A stretch of DNA of 64,000 nucleotides. Origin: Proteiniphilum sp. X52 (lineage in GTDB: Bacteria; Bacteroidota; Bacteroidia; Bacteroidales; Dysgonomonadaceae). Positions 38,268-46,853 of this stretch are shown one piece after another. The notes beneath the pieces were generated by a model that was not told the origin of the DNA, ran no database searches, and worked only from the letters and a program-made list of their open reading frames with translations. The DNA lies in assembly GCF_003712195.1 (NCBI RefSeq), contig NZ_RDSD01000006.1, forward strand, positions 1-64,000. The letters run 5' to 3'. Made by a program: the position numbers and the translations under genes. Position 1 is the first letter of the stretch, and every line of letters starts with the position of its first letter.

Positions 38268-39083
38268 ATGAAAAAAATATTCCTATTTCTATTTATTGTC
38301 ATAGTATTTACCGTACAGGGACAGCCTTACACGCGTATCGTGTCGCTGGCGCCCTCATTTACACAGAGTATCTATTATCTGGAAGCGCAGGACAATCTTA
38401 TAGGATGTACAAGCTATTGCATGGCAGCGAAGGAAGATAACAAGGAGATCGTATCTTCAGCAGTAAAAGCGAACGTGGAAAAGATCATCAGCCTGAAACC
38501 CGACTTGGTACTGGCTTCCGGCTTGACCAATCCAAAAGATATAGAATTACTGAAGAAGATGGGGATAAAAGTAGAGATCATCCCCACTCCTCAATCTTTC
38601 CGGGAAATATGTAACCAGTTTATCCAGATGGGTAAGTTGGTCGGCAAAACCGAAAAAGCCAATACGCTGATAAAAGAAAGCGAACGTAGCATCCAGCAAA
38701 TAACAGAAAAGAACAAAAACAAAACTACGCGGAAGATGTTTTTCCAAATCGGAGCCAATCCGCTGTTTGCCGTCACGTCCAATACATTCATGGATGACTA
38801 TATGACGTTCCTCGGCATCGAAAATATCTCAAAAAAACTGACACAAGGCGCTGTCACGCGGGAATTCGTTATCGCTAATAATCCCGATTATATTTTCATT
38901 GCCACCATGGGTATCGTAGGAGAAGAAGAACTGAAAGCATGGAGCAGGTATTCCAGTCTCAAAGCAGCCCGGAATAAACAAATATATATCATCGAGTCCG
39001 ACATAGCCTGCCAGCCGACTCCAATCACTTTTGCACAGACAATCGTGTTGATGGATCAGTTGATGTCGAGAACCGGGAACTGA
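38268..39083 (+). CDS. btuF: BtuF-like periplasmic corrinoid-binding protein
   Basis: The ATG at 38268 gives a signal peptide (MKKIFLFLFIVIVFTVQGQ) with no lipobox Cys, so the mature protein is probably soluble in the periplasm. It has the two-lobed class III binding protein pattern: RIVSLAPSFTQSIYYLEAQDNLIGCTSYC near the mature N-terminus, ISLKPDLVLASGLTNP, a long helix between lobes, and QPTPITFAQTIVLMDQL at the C-terminus. Such proteins deliver cobalamin or iron complexes to BtuCD/FecCD permeases. The cobO, btuC and btuD neighbours make corrinoid the likely ligand. Its last four codons (R-T-G-N) and stop lie inside a heptamer repeat array. Confidence 0.82.
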   Translation: MKKIFLFLFIVIVFTVQGQPYTRIVSLAPSFTQSIYYLEAQDNLIGCTSYCMAAKEDNKEIVSSAVKANVEKIISLKPDLVLASGLTNPKDIELLKKMGIKVEIIPTPQSFREICNQFIQMGKLVGKTEKANTLIKESERSIQQITEKNKNKTTRKMFFQIGANPLFAVTSNTFMDDYMTFLGIENISKKLTQGAVTREFVIANNPDYIFIATMGIVGEEELKAWSRYSSLKAARNKQIYIIESDIACQPTPITFAQTIVLMDQLMSRTGN

Positions 39084-39202
39084 GAACCGGGAACTGAGAA
39101 CCGGGAACTGGGAACTGAGAACTGAGAACTGGGAACTGGGAACTGGAAACTGGGAACTAAGAACTGAGAACTAAGAACTGAGAACTAAGAACTGAGAACT
39201 AA
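39070..39202 (+). repeat. Heptamer tandem array 1 (GAACTNN), 19 units
   Basis: Nineteen exact 7-bp steps of GAACTGA, GAACTAA, GAACTGG and GAACCGG fill the gap between btuF and cobO. The first two units lie within the btuF coding end. The array ends 13 bp before the cobO ATG. Confidence 0.95.
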
Positions 39203-39215
39203 GATAGATTCATCT

Positions 39216-39746
39216 ATGAAAAATTTAGGGTTAATACATATATATACCGGTGACGGGAAGGGCAAGACAACCTCGGCTGTGGGATTGGCTGCACGTGCTT
39301 TGGGTAGTGGATTCAAAGTCTGCTACTGCTCGTTTCACAAACGTCCCGAAAAATATGGCTATGCTGAAATGGAAAGCCTCAAAAAACTTGGCGCGACAGT
39401 TTTAAACTTTGCCAAAGGGCATCCCCATCTGGATAAAAGCATCGACGAAGATCAAATCAAGAACGAAGTTCCGGAAGCTATCCAAACGATTAGAGAGATA
39501 TTGACCACGGAACATTATGATCTGCTTATCTTGGACGAAATACTTATTTCCGTCCGAGATCAATACCTAGACGAATCCATATTACTCGATTTTATAAAAT
39601 CCAAACCGGCCAATATGGAACTCGTAATGACAGGCAGGGCCGCCACAGATAACGTGATGGAACTGGCTGATTACGTCACGTTCTGTAAAAAGCTGAAACA
39701 TCCTTACGACCGGAAAATACGTAGTCGGAAAGGGATTGAGTATTGA
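39216..39746 (+). CDS. cobO: Cob(I)alamin adenosyltransferase (CobA/CobO type)
   Basis: The 176-residue protein has the P-loop GDGKGKTT at residues 12-19 near its N-terminus, as in CobA/CobO/BtuR enzymes. It also has the characteristic YDLLILDEIL and the C-terminal VTFCKKLKHPYDRKI-type segment. It transfers the adenosyl group of ATP to the cobalt of reduced corrinoids in the cytoplasm. Length is slightly below the ~195 residues of enterobacterial CobA, from a shorter N-terminus. Its place between the binding protein and permease genes suggests that incoming corrinoid is adenosylated on entry. Confidence 0.93.
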   Translation: MKNLGLIHIYTGDGKGKTTSAVGLAARALGSGFKVCYCSFHKRPEKYGYAEMESLKKLGATVLNFAKGHPHLDKSIDEDQIKNEVPEAIQTIREILTTEHYDLLILDEILISVRDQYLDESILLDFIKSKPANMELVMTGRAATDNVMELADYVTFCKKLKHPYDRKIRSRKGIEY

Positions 39747-39791
39747 ACGCCGACAGAATTCTTTCCGAAATATCTGTTAAGCAACCAAGGA

Positions 39792-40811
39792 ATGGGACAA
39801 AAACAATGGATCTGGGGTTTATATGTCCTGCTACTTCTGGCAGGGCTCATAGTCGCATCCATCCTGTCGCTGGGAATGGGTGAAATTTCAATACGAATCG
39901 GCGACCTGCCGCGTATTTTTTCCGAAAAGGAGAGTATGGAATACGGCGTATTGGCCTACATCCGTATCCCCCGCACATTACTTGGCCTGGCCATCGGCGG
40001 GAGCCTCAGCCTGGCCGGAGCCATATTACAGGGGATTTACCGGAATCCTTTGGTGGAACCATATACGCTTGGGATCTCAGGCGGCGCCTCGTTGGGTATC
40101 ACCTTTGCCATTGTGTCCGGACTTCATCTGCTCAATATCCTGTTCCTGCCGTTGGCCGGATTTATCGGCTCTTTTGCGACCATCTTCCTTGTATATACCC
40201 TCAGCCTTGGAAGAGGCGGACTCAGTGTCAACCGGATGTTACTGATCGGTGTGATGATCAGCTTTATCGCTTCTTCACTAATGATGTTTCTCATGTCCAT
40301 CACTTCCACCGACAATATCCATGGTATTGTTTTCTGGATGATGGGGTCGCTCAACGAAACGAACAGCACTATGATCACGGTGATGATTGCCCTTTCTCTC
40401 TTCTGCCTGATCGTTTCATACCTGTTCGTAATGCCGCTCAATGCACTTCGACTGGGAGAGGAAAAAGCCAGGCACCTCGGATTTAATGCAAACAGTGTGA
40501 TCCGTATCCTGTTCATCATCACGTCACTGCTTACCGGGGCATGCATTGCCGTGGCAGGGGTCATCGGATTCGTGGGACTGGTGATCCCGCACATCGTACG
40601 CCTATGGGTAGGTACCGATTATCGCATACTGCTCATCTCCTCTTTTCTGAGCGGCGGCATATTCCTGATCCTGTGTGATGTGATTGCACGTACTATCATC
40701 TCGCCCAATGAGCTGCCTATCGGAGTAATTACCGGCATTGTCGGCGGCGCGGCCTTTATCGTTTTATTGAGTAACTCAAGACGGAAAGAAATCAGACGAT
40801 ATGATGATTAA
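39792..40811 (+). CDS. btuC: Corrinoid ABC transporter permease (BtuC/FecCD family)
   Basis: The 339-residue protein has about ten hydrophobic segments and FecCD/BtuC signatures: RIPRTLLGLAIGGSLSLAGAILQGIYRNPLVEPYTLGISGGASLG, then VAGVIGFVGLVIPHIVRLWVG and ELPIGVITGIVGGAAFIVLL at the C-terminus (quoted in parts of the family pattern). It forms the inner-membrane channel with the BtuD ATPase and receives substrate from the BtuF-like protein. It starts 45 bp after cobO. FecCD permeases also serve iron chelates, but the cob neighbours favour corrinoid. Confidence 0.92.
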   Translation: MGQKQWIWGLYVLLLLAGLIVASILSLGMGEISIRIGDLPRIFSEKESMEYGVLAYIRIPRTLLGLAIGGSLSLAGAILQGIYRNPLVEPYTLGISGGASLGITFAIVSGLHLLNILFLPLAGFIGSFATIFLVYTLSLGRGGLSVNRMLLIGVMISFIASSLMMFLMSITSTDNIHGIVFWMMGSLNETNSTMITVMIALSLFCLIVSYLFVMPLNALRLGEEKARHLGFNANSVIRILFIITSLLTGACIAVAGVIGFVGLVIPHIVRLWVGTDYRILLISSFLSGGIFLILCDVIARTIISPNELPIGVITGIVGGAAFIVLLSNSRRKEIRRYDD

Positions 40812-40906
40812 TTGACGTGATGATGTGATGATTGAAAAAAAGATTGAAGAAGATAGATGAAGATTGAAGGAGATTGAAGAATTTATGTGAATTCTTTCTT
40901 ACTTCT

Positions 40907-41004
40907 TTAATTTTTCACTTTTCACTTTTCATTTTTCATTTTTCACTCTTAATTTTTCACTCTTAATTTTTCATTTTTCACTTTTAATTCATAACTCATA
41001 ATTA
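40907..41004 (+). repeat. Heptamer tandem array 2 (TTCANTT/TTAATTT), 14 units
   Basis: Fourteen 7-bp steps of TTCACTT, TTCATTT, TTCACTC and TTAATTT lie directly before the btuD ATG at 41010. A less regular GATTGAAG-rich stretch precedes it (40840-40880). Confidence 0.88.
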
Positions 41005-41009
41005 ATAGA

Positions 41010-41816
41010 ATGCCTCCTTTCCTCGACATACAAAACCTCTCCTGCGGATATAGCAGCGGTTTCAGGATACACGACATCAACCTGTCGCTCACCGAAGGGT
41101 CGTTTGCGGGTATCATCGGTCCCAACGGATCCGGGAAAACCACCTTGTTCAGGGGGATCTCCGGAGCATTGCCTTTAAAGGAGGGGTATATCCAGCTTGA
41201 GGGAACCGATCTGTCGAGACTTACATGGAGGGAGAAAGCGCGAAAGCTCGCCATCGTCTCCCAATTCTCCGAAACGGCAGAACTATCTGTAGAGGAATAT
41301 GTGCTGATGGGAAGACTACCCTATCGTCAACCATTCCAGTTCTTCGACAGGAAAGAAGATATCGAGATAGCGCATCACTACATGCATTTGACCAACACCT
41401 ATCGCCTGCGCAACAAGTCAATGACAGAATTGAGCGGCGGTGAGCGACAAATGGCCAATATTGCTTGTGCCCTTTCGCAACACCCCCGCCTGTTACTCCT
41501 GGATGAACCCACATCACACCTCGACATCACCCATCAGATGCAATTCATGAACCTGATCCAAAGGCTGAACGAAGAGATGAAATTAAGCGTGATGATGATC
41601 ATACACGACCTCTCCCTTGCCGCCGAATATTGCGACTTCCTGCTGATGATGAAAAACGGGACAACCTTTTGCCAGGGAGCCCCCGAAGAGGTGATGACCT
41701 ATGAACATATCGAAAATGTGTACAACACGGTGGTGATCGTGAAAACCAATCCCATATCCGGCAAACCGGTAGTCTTTCCCGTTTCCGAACAGAGGTTACG
41801 CAATGGAAAAAAATAA
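41010..41816 (+). CDS. btuD: Corrinoid ABC transporter ATP-binding protein
   Basis: The 268-residue ATPase has Walker A GPNGSGKTT at residues 37-45, the signature LSGGERQ, Walker B LLLLDEPTSHLD and the switch His in MIIHDLSLAAEYCD. This is the FepC/BtuD class that powers FecCD-type permeases. It sits 198 bp after btuC, separated by a heptamer array, and upstream of the cobalamin riboswitch. It energises uptake of corrinoid into the cytoplasm. Confidence 0.93.
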   Translation: MPPFLDIQNLSCGYSSGFRIHDINLSLTEGSFAGIIGPNGSGKTTLFRGISGALPLKEGYIQLEGTDLSRLTWREKARKLAIVSQFSETAELSVEEYVLMGRLPYRQPFQFFDRKEDIEIAHHYMHLTNTYRLRNKSMTELSGGERQMANIACALSQHPRLLLLDEPTSHLDITHQMQFMNLIQRLNEEMKLSVMMIIHDLSLAAEYCDFLLMMKNGTTFCQGAPEEVMTYEHIENVYNTVVIVKTNPISGKPVVFPVSEQRLRNGKK

Positions 41817-41889
41817 ATTATTCCACCAAACAAACCGATCTCCGAATAAACTCTTCAATATTTCATTTCCAAATTCCAAATAAAAACAG

Positions 41890-41897
41890 TACTTTTG
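41890..41897 (+). promoter_or_regulatory. -7 promoter element for the riboswitch-btuB transcript
   Basis: TACTTTTG matches TAnnTTTG exactly. It predicts a start near 41904, just at the 5' edge of the riboswitch. Confidence 0.65.
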
Positions 41898-41903
41898 CAC
41901 CGC

Positions 41904-42120
41904 TTTTCGGGTATAAAGGAATTCGGTAGTTTGCCTGTACGCAAAGAAGCCGAAGCTGTACCCGCAGCCGTATGTTCTCTATGGCTAGACTATTCCAGAT
42001 GTTTTGGAAATAGTTTCGCTGACAAGGTTCTCCGACGCGGAAAACGCGAAAGTCACTGTCCCGGTAATCGGGGTGGGAAGGCAACGGATAACCGGGAACG
42101 AGCCGGAAGACCTGCCTGAA
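41904..42120 (+). promoter_or_regulatory. Cobalamin (B12) riboswitch controlling btuB
   Basis: Recognisable parts of the cobalamin aptamer appear in the right order. These are AAAGGAATTCGGT followed by CCGAAGCTGTACCCGCAGC (~41926-41968), a variable arm, the B12-box-like AAGTCACTGTCC (~42050), GTGGGAAGGC (~42073) and GAGCCGGAAGACCTGCC (~42100-42116). It lies downstream of a -7 promoter and 150 bp upstream of the BtuB-like start. An inverted repeat TTCCGATT (42168-42175) / AATCGGAA (42192-42199) in the gap could be the expression platform. Bound adenosylcobalamin would switch off the receptor gene. Confidence 0.88.
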
Positions 42121-42267
42121 AGCATCAACCATCCAAGCTTTCGGGATAAAAGCAGCGTTGAGACTATTTCCGATTTCCCCTATTTCCCACCAATCGGAAT
42201 TTCACAACACACTCTCCCTTGAAAGTTTATGGTTCAAACAAATGTTTAACTGTAAATTTTTTCAACA

Positions 42268-44406
42268 ATGAACAAGAAATTTTTATCGGGCATCATTGCC
42301 CTGTTTTTTGCAGGCACTTGCCTCTATGCGCAGGATTCCGCCGAACAGTCCTATGACCTGGACGAAGTGGTGGTCACCGCCACCCGTATGGGGCTTCCAT
42401 TAAAGAGCGTCCCTCAGAAAGTAGAGATCATCGACAGTAAAAAAATAGCCACCGTACAGGCCGACAATGCTGCCGACCTATTGAAACGGACGGTAAACCT
42501 CGATATCATACAATATCCGGGAGCCTCCTCGGCCGTGGGTATGCGCGGCTTCGCACCTTCCGCCCACAATCGCAATTACACGTTGGTACTGATTGACGGC
42601 AAACCGGCCGGGACAACCAACCTGACATCCATACCAACCGATTTTATCGAGATGGTAGAAGTAGTGAAAGGACCCTACTCAGTGCTCTATGGATCGGACG
42701 CAATGGGTGGCGTGATCAATATCATCACACGCAAACCCGGTGATAGCCGGACTGGCAATATCAGCCTCAGCGCCGGAAACTTCGGGCAGACCAACTTCAA
42801 CGGATACGCATCGGGAGGCGTTTCCGATAACGTTTCTTTAGCACTCGGCTTTTCGAGGAAAGCACAGGATAAAGATTATCGTATCGGGAAAAAGAATCTG
42901 ATTTCTTTGTCGGAAAAAGAGGAATTGATCCTCGACAAAAAATCGTATGGCGACATCATGACCAACAGCCAATACCAGATCAACCAATTCATGGGGAAAT
43001 TGAATGTCGGGTTCAATGACCTCTGGAGTGCCGATCTGTCAGGCATATTCGTCACTTCAAACGATATTGAAACGCCCGGCAATTACTGGCATTCATACGG
43101 TTTGAGCAAGAAAGATTTCGACCGTACCAATACAATGCTCGATATCCAACGGAAAACATTCAACAATACATTGCTTATCTCACCCTATTATTCCGTATAC
43201 AACGAGAGCAATTACGACAACAATACGGAGGAGGGGTTTATCAACTCCAAAGAATCGGTCAAGCAGTATGGGTTAAAACTGAGTAATACGCACATCTGGG
43301 GCGACTTTCAACTGATCGGGGGGATCGACTTGGATGCGCTGAATGTTTCGTCCGAACGATTTTCGGATAAATTAACGCCTACAAATCCTTACCGTCCGGA
43401 TCATAACAGCCTTGCCTCATCCGCATTTGTGCAGGGCGCGTATACTAAGGGAGATCTTTTTGTCAACGCAGGTATCCGCTATAACTACACGAAATTCACC
43501 CTCGAAGCCGATGATTTTCTGGGCAATGAAAAGAAGAGCACCGATTATTCCAACCTCAACCCTTCGGTGGGTATTAAATACTTCCTCACACCGATGCTGA
43601 ATATCCATGCCAGTGCAGGAAACGCGTTTTACGTTCCGGACGCCTATAAAACAGCCGGGAGGTATCAGGTTGGAAACACACAATATAGAGGGAATGAAAA
43701 CCTGAAAGCGGAAACATCCACCTCATTCGATTTCGGCATCAATATGTCTAATAATGAATGGCTTAACTTAGATGTGACCTATTTTCATGCGTTCTACAAG
43801 AATAAAATCGTGAATGATAAGAAGACCGATAAGGCAACCAACGAAAAGTATACTACTTATGCAAACGCCGATAAAGGCCGTATGAACGGTTTGGAGATCA
43901 TGTTCTCTTCCGATATCGCCAAAGCGCATGGATCACGGTACAGCCTTGAGCTATATGCCGCTTTTACCCACCTGTTCAATAATAAGTTCGATGAAACAAC
44001 GGATAAAGATACGCCCGCCCAAAAAACGCTGACCAAAGATATGTTATATGTCCGTCGTAACACCGGGAATTTCGGAATCACATTCGACACCCACAATGGT
44101 TTTGTAACCCGCCTGAATGCCCGCTATATCGGGAAACGGCTCGAAAACGACTGGATGGCATGGGATAATCTTCGCCCCGATATAAAACCGGAGGATTACT
44201 ACATCAAAGGCGACTATGAAACAACCGATCAGGTTCTTCAGCATTCGGCACATCTGGTCTTTGATTATTCCGCTTACTATAATGTAACCCCGAAAGCACG
44301 TGTCGGGATATCAGTCTCCAACCTGCTCGATGAAAATTACACCGAAAAAGACGGATACAATATGCCGGGACGCAGTATTATGGGATCGTTCAGCTATTCG
44401 TTCTGA
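42268..44406 (+). CDS. btuB: BtuB-like TonB-dependent corrinoid receptor
   Basis: The 712-residue protein has a signal peptide ending in LYAQ, then directly a DLDEVVVTATRMG TonB-box-like segment with no carboxypeptidase-like domain, as in BtuB. The plug (VPQKVEIIDSKKIA to SDAMGGVINIITRKPG) is followed by a 22-strand barrel ending in GSFSYSF. Size and architecture match outer-membrane cobalamin receptors. A cobalamin riboswitch lies immediately upstream, and btuFCD and cob genes flank it, so corrinoid is a firm assignment of substrate. Confidence 0.93.
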   Translation: MNKKFLSGIIALFFAGTCLYAQDSAEQSYDLDEVVVTATRMGLPLKSVPQKVEIIDSKKIATVQADNAADLLKRTVNLDIIQYPGASSAVGMRGFAPSAHNRNYTLVLIDGKPAGTTNLTSIPTDFIEMVEVVKGPYSVLYGSDAMGGVINIITRKPGDSRTGNISLSAGNFGQTNFNGYASGGVSDNVSLALGFSRKAQDKDYRIGKKNLISLSEKEELILDKKSYGDIMTNSQYQINQFMGKLNVGFNDLWSADLSGIFVTSNDIETPGNYWHSYGLSKKDFDRTNTMLDIQRKTFNNTLLISPYYSVYNESNYDNNTEEGFINSKESVKQYGLKLSNTHIWGDFQLIGGIDLDALNVSSERFSDKLTPTNPYRPDHNSLASSAFVQGAYTKGDLFVNAGIRYNYTKFTLEADDFLGNEKKSTDYSNLNPSVGIKYFLTPMLNIHASAGNAFYVPDAYKTAGRYQVGNTQYRGNENLKAETSTSFDFGINMSNNEWLNLDVTYFHAFYKNKIVNDKKTDKATNEKYTTYANADKGRMNGLEIMFSSDIAKAHGSRYSLELYAAFTHLFNNKFDETTDKDTPAQKTLTKDMLYVRRNTGNFGITFDTHNGFVTRLNARYIGKRLENDWMAWDNLRPDIKPEDYYIKGDYETTDQVLQHSAHLVFDYSAYYNVTPKARVGISVSNLLDENYTEKDGYNMPGRSIMGSFSYSF

Positions 44407-44410
44407 AATC

Positions 44411-44487
<77 letters not shown>

Positions 44488-44679
44488 CTGTTTTTGTTAG
44501 ACAAGCCCAAGATTCCTTAATTTTGAGCGTATGCTAAAATCAACAGTTCGGTATTTTTTACTCAAAAGGACCTATAACTGATTGACTATCAGCGTCAAAC
44601 AGGATCTCACCACAATTGATTGATTATGTGGTTATTAAATAAAAATTTACCGAACAATTAAGAATGAGCCAGAAAAAAT

Positions 44680-45069
44680 ATGGAAACAATGAAACAAAAA
44701 TTAGCAACCATCTTTTTGGCAACTGCATTTGCGGTGGGCATATACGCCCAGGAGCAAAAGGTAACGCTAGAGATTGATTACGGCGGCAAGAAAGCCAACG
44801 AAACACACCAGATAAACTGGTTCGAAGGGATAACCGCAATGACCGCCCTACAATCTTGTGCTACAGTTGAATCTTATCCGGTAAAAGAGTATATCTTTGT
44901 AACTACCATTAACGGTATAAAAACCGAAAGGACCGTGATGGCATGGTATTACACCGTAAACGGACAGAGTACGGGTAAGTTGGCGTTCCGTTATAACGTA
45001 AAACCCGGCGATACCGTACGATGGGTCTACAAAACGGATGTTTGTTCAAAACCGGATACAGTAGAATAA
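44680..45069 (+). CDS. Small secreted DUF4430 (transcobalamin-like) protein
   Basis: The 129-residue product has a signal peptide (MKQKLATIFLATAFAVGIYAQ; ATG at 44689 is an equal start choice). The mature ~105 residues show the DUF4430 pattern: VTLEIDYGGKK, a central FEGITAMTALQSCA helix, MAWYYTVNGQSTGK and a C-terminal VKPGDTVRWVYK. DUF4430 is the fold of the C-terminal domain of transcobalamin and intrinsic factor, which cap bound cobalamin. Its stop codon overlaps the cobU start (TAATG), so the two are translationally coupled. A role in binding or handing over corrinoid outside the cytoplasm is inference from fold and neighbours. Confidence 0.72.
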   Translation: METMKQKLATIFLATAFAVGIYAQEQKVTLEIDYGGKKANETHQINWFEGITAMTALQSCATVESYPVKEYIFVTTINGIKTERTVMAWYYTVNGQSTGKLAFRYNVKPGDTVRWVYKTDVCSKPDTVE

Positions 45070-45578
45070 TGCGGGAGATCATTTTCATCACAGGGGGACA
45101 ACGGTCGGGTAAAAGCCGGTTTGCCCAAGAGTTGGCGGAAGAGTATTCCGCCAACCCGTTATATCTGGCTACAGCCCGTCGCTGGGATGATGATTTCGAG
45201 CTGCGTATCCGCCGTCATCAGGCTGACCGGGGTGAGCAATGGGAAACCGTCGAGGAGGATAAACGGCTGAGTTCGCTCTCCCTTGCCGGACGGACGGTAC
45301 TGCTCGACTGCATCACACTGTGGCTAACCAATATCTTTCACGATAACAGCTACAACCTCGATGCCGCACTGGAAGAGGCAAAGTCGGAATGGAACGGTTT
45401 CATTCAGCAGGATTTCCGGCTGATCGTCGTCAGCAACGAAATCGGAATGGGGCTTCATGCTCCCGATGAAGCTTCGCGCCATTTCACCGATCTGCAGGGA
45501 TGGATCAACCAGCATATTGCCGCATCGGCCGATAAGGCATACGTTATGCTCTCGGGGATTCCTTGGCAACTGAAGTGA
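45069..45578 (+). CDS. cobU: Adenosylcobinamide kinase / guanylyltransferase
   Basis: The 169-residue protein starts MREIIFITGGQRSGKSRFAQ, with the CobU P-loop GGQRSGKS at residues 9-16. It also has the ATARRWDDDFELRIRRHQADR segment carrying the guanylylated-His region, and DCITLWLTN. CobU phosphorylates adenosylcobinamide and adds GMP to give AdoCbi-GDP. Length is close to the ~180-residue family. The ATG overlaps the stop of the DUF4430 gene by one base. The following gap to cobT holds a heptamer array. Confidence 0.95.
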   Translation: MREIIFITGGQRSGKSRFAQELAEEYSANPLYLATARRWDDDFELRIRRHQADRGEQWETVEEDKRLSSLSLAGRTVLLDCITLWLTNIFHDNSYNLDAALEEAKSEWNGFIQQDFRLIVVSNEIGMGLHAPDEASRHFTDLQGWINQHIAASADKAYVMLSGIPWQLK

Positions 45579-45644
45579 AGAAAGTGGAAAGAAGGAAAGG
45601 TTCTTAAGTGCTTAGCTTGGATGATAATTCCCCGAATTTACCCA

Positions 45645-45827
45645 TTCTCAACTTCTTAGTTCTAAGTTCTTAGTTCTAAGTTCTAAGTTCCCAGTTCTTA
45701 GTTTCTAAGTTCTTAGTTCTAAATTCTTAGTTCTAAATTCTTAGTTCTAAATTCTTAGTTCTAAATTCTTAGTTCTAAATTCTAACTTCCCTGTTCTCAG
45801 TTCTAACTTCTTATTTCTTATTTCTTT
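45645..45827 (+). repeat. Heptamer tandem array 4 (GTTCTNA/ATTCTNA), about 26 units
   Basis: About 26 steps of GTTCTTA, GTTCTAA, ATTCTTA and variants lie between cobU and cobT, with one 8-bp step (GTTTCTAA). The unit is the reverse complement of the AGAACTN heptamer of arrays 1 and 3, so the same repeat type is inserted in opposite orientation. The array ends about 10 bp before the cobT ATG. Confidence 0.92.
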
Positions 45828-45837
45828 TAGTAAAAAA

Positions 45838-46848
45838 ATGAATATTGAAACCGCACTTCGTAGTAAGATCAACAGCCGCACAAAGCCGGTAGGTTCGCTC
45901 GGCAAACTTGAAGAGATTGCCTTTAAGATCGGCAGGATACAACAAACACTGACGCCCGAACTGCGTAATCCTGCCATACTGGTCTTCGCCGCCGATCATG
46001 GCATTGCCGACGAGGGGGTAAGCCCCTGTCCGAAAGAGATCACCCATCAGATGGTGATGAATTTCATCCACGGGGGCGCCGGGATCAATGTGTTCGCGCG
46101 CCAGCACGGTATCAACCTGAAAATTATCGATGCCGGTGTCGATTTCGATTTTCCGGCAGGATCAGGTGTCGTCGATGCCAAACTGGGCCGTGGCACCTGC
46201 AATATGTTATATCAACCGGCCATGAGCATAGAGACCTGCCGCATGGCGATGGAAAGAGGAGCGGAATTTGTCCGTCAGGAATTTGATCATGGCTGCAACG
46301 TGATCGGTTTCGGAGAAATGGGTATTGGAAACACCTCACCGGCATCATTACTGCTGCACAAATTCGCCGGCATTCCACTCGAAGAGTGCGTTGGACGCGG
46401 TGCCGGACATGACGAGGCAGGTGTCCGCCATAAATGCGATGTCCTTCGACGGGTGGCAGAAAAATATAATCCCGCTACGCCACTCGAAATACTGGCTACA
46501 TTCGGAGGGTTCGAAATTGCGATGATGTGTGGAGGCGTACTTGAGGCGAAACGGTTGAACATGCTGATCATCGCCGACGGATTTATCGCCACTTCCGCCT
46601 TTCTTACCGCATATGAAATGCAGCCCGGTATCCTTGAAAATACGCTCTTCAGCCATTCGTCGGATGAGAAGGGCCATCTATTGATGCTTGAATATCTGCA
46701 AGGCGATCCAATCCTGCACCTCAACCTGCGTTTAGGCGAAGGCACCGGTGTCGCCCTGGCCTATCCTCTTGTCAGGTCGGCATTGATCTTTCTCAACGAA
46801 ATGGCGGGTTTTGAGGAAGCCGGCGTACATGACGTAAGCAAAAAATAA
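45838..46848 (+). CDS. cobT: Nicotinate-nucleotide-dimethylbenzimidazole phosphoribosyltransferase
   Basis: The 336-residue protein matches CobT along its length: SLGKLEEIAFKIGRIQ near the N-terminus, FAADHGIADEGVSPCP, FGEMGIGNTSPAS, GRGAGHDEAGVRHK and LRLGEGTGVALAYPLV. Glu301 in the GEGTG motif corresponds to the general base of Salmonella CobT. It makes alpha-ribazole phosphate from nicotinate mononucleotide and a lower-ligand base. It is followed closely (5 bp) by cobS, so the two act in the same nucleotide-loop assembly operon. Confidence 0.96.
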   Translation: MNIETALRSKINSRTKPVGSLGKLEEIAFKIGRIQQTLTPELRNPAILVFAADHGIADEGVSPCPKEITHQMVMNFIHGGAGINVFARQHGINLKIIDAGVDFDFPAGSGVVDAKLGRGTCNMLYQPAMSIETCRMAMERGAEFVRQEFDHGCNVIGFGEMGIGNTSPASLLLHKFAGIPLEECVGRGAGHDEAGVRHKCDVLRRVAEKYNPATPLEILATFGGFEIAMMCGGVLEAKRLNMLIIADGFIATSAFLTAYEMQPGILENTLFSHSSDEKGHLLMLEYLQGDPILHLNLRLGEGTGVALAYPLVRSALIFLNEMAGFEEAGVHDVSKK

Positions 46849-46853
46849 GGGCA

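Noticed and set aside
38165-38268. Possible second cobalamin riboswitch upstream of btuF (AGGTGAAAAATTGGGAA)
   Set aside because: Only about 100 nt are available after the promoter, and the B12 box and core motifs are missing.
39070-39202. Repeat array considered as CRISPR
   Set aside because: Units are 7 bp without spacers, and no cas gene is near.
44548-44657. Long-range inverted repeat GTTCGGTA / TACCGAAC in the gap before the DUF4430 gene
   Set aside because: Only 8 bp with a ~95-nt loop, likely chance. A small ACCACA/TGTGGT hairpin inside is also too weak to call.
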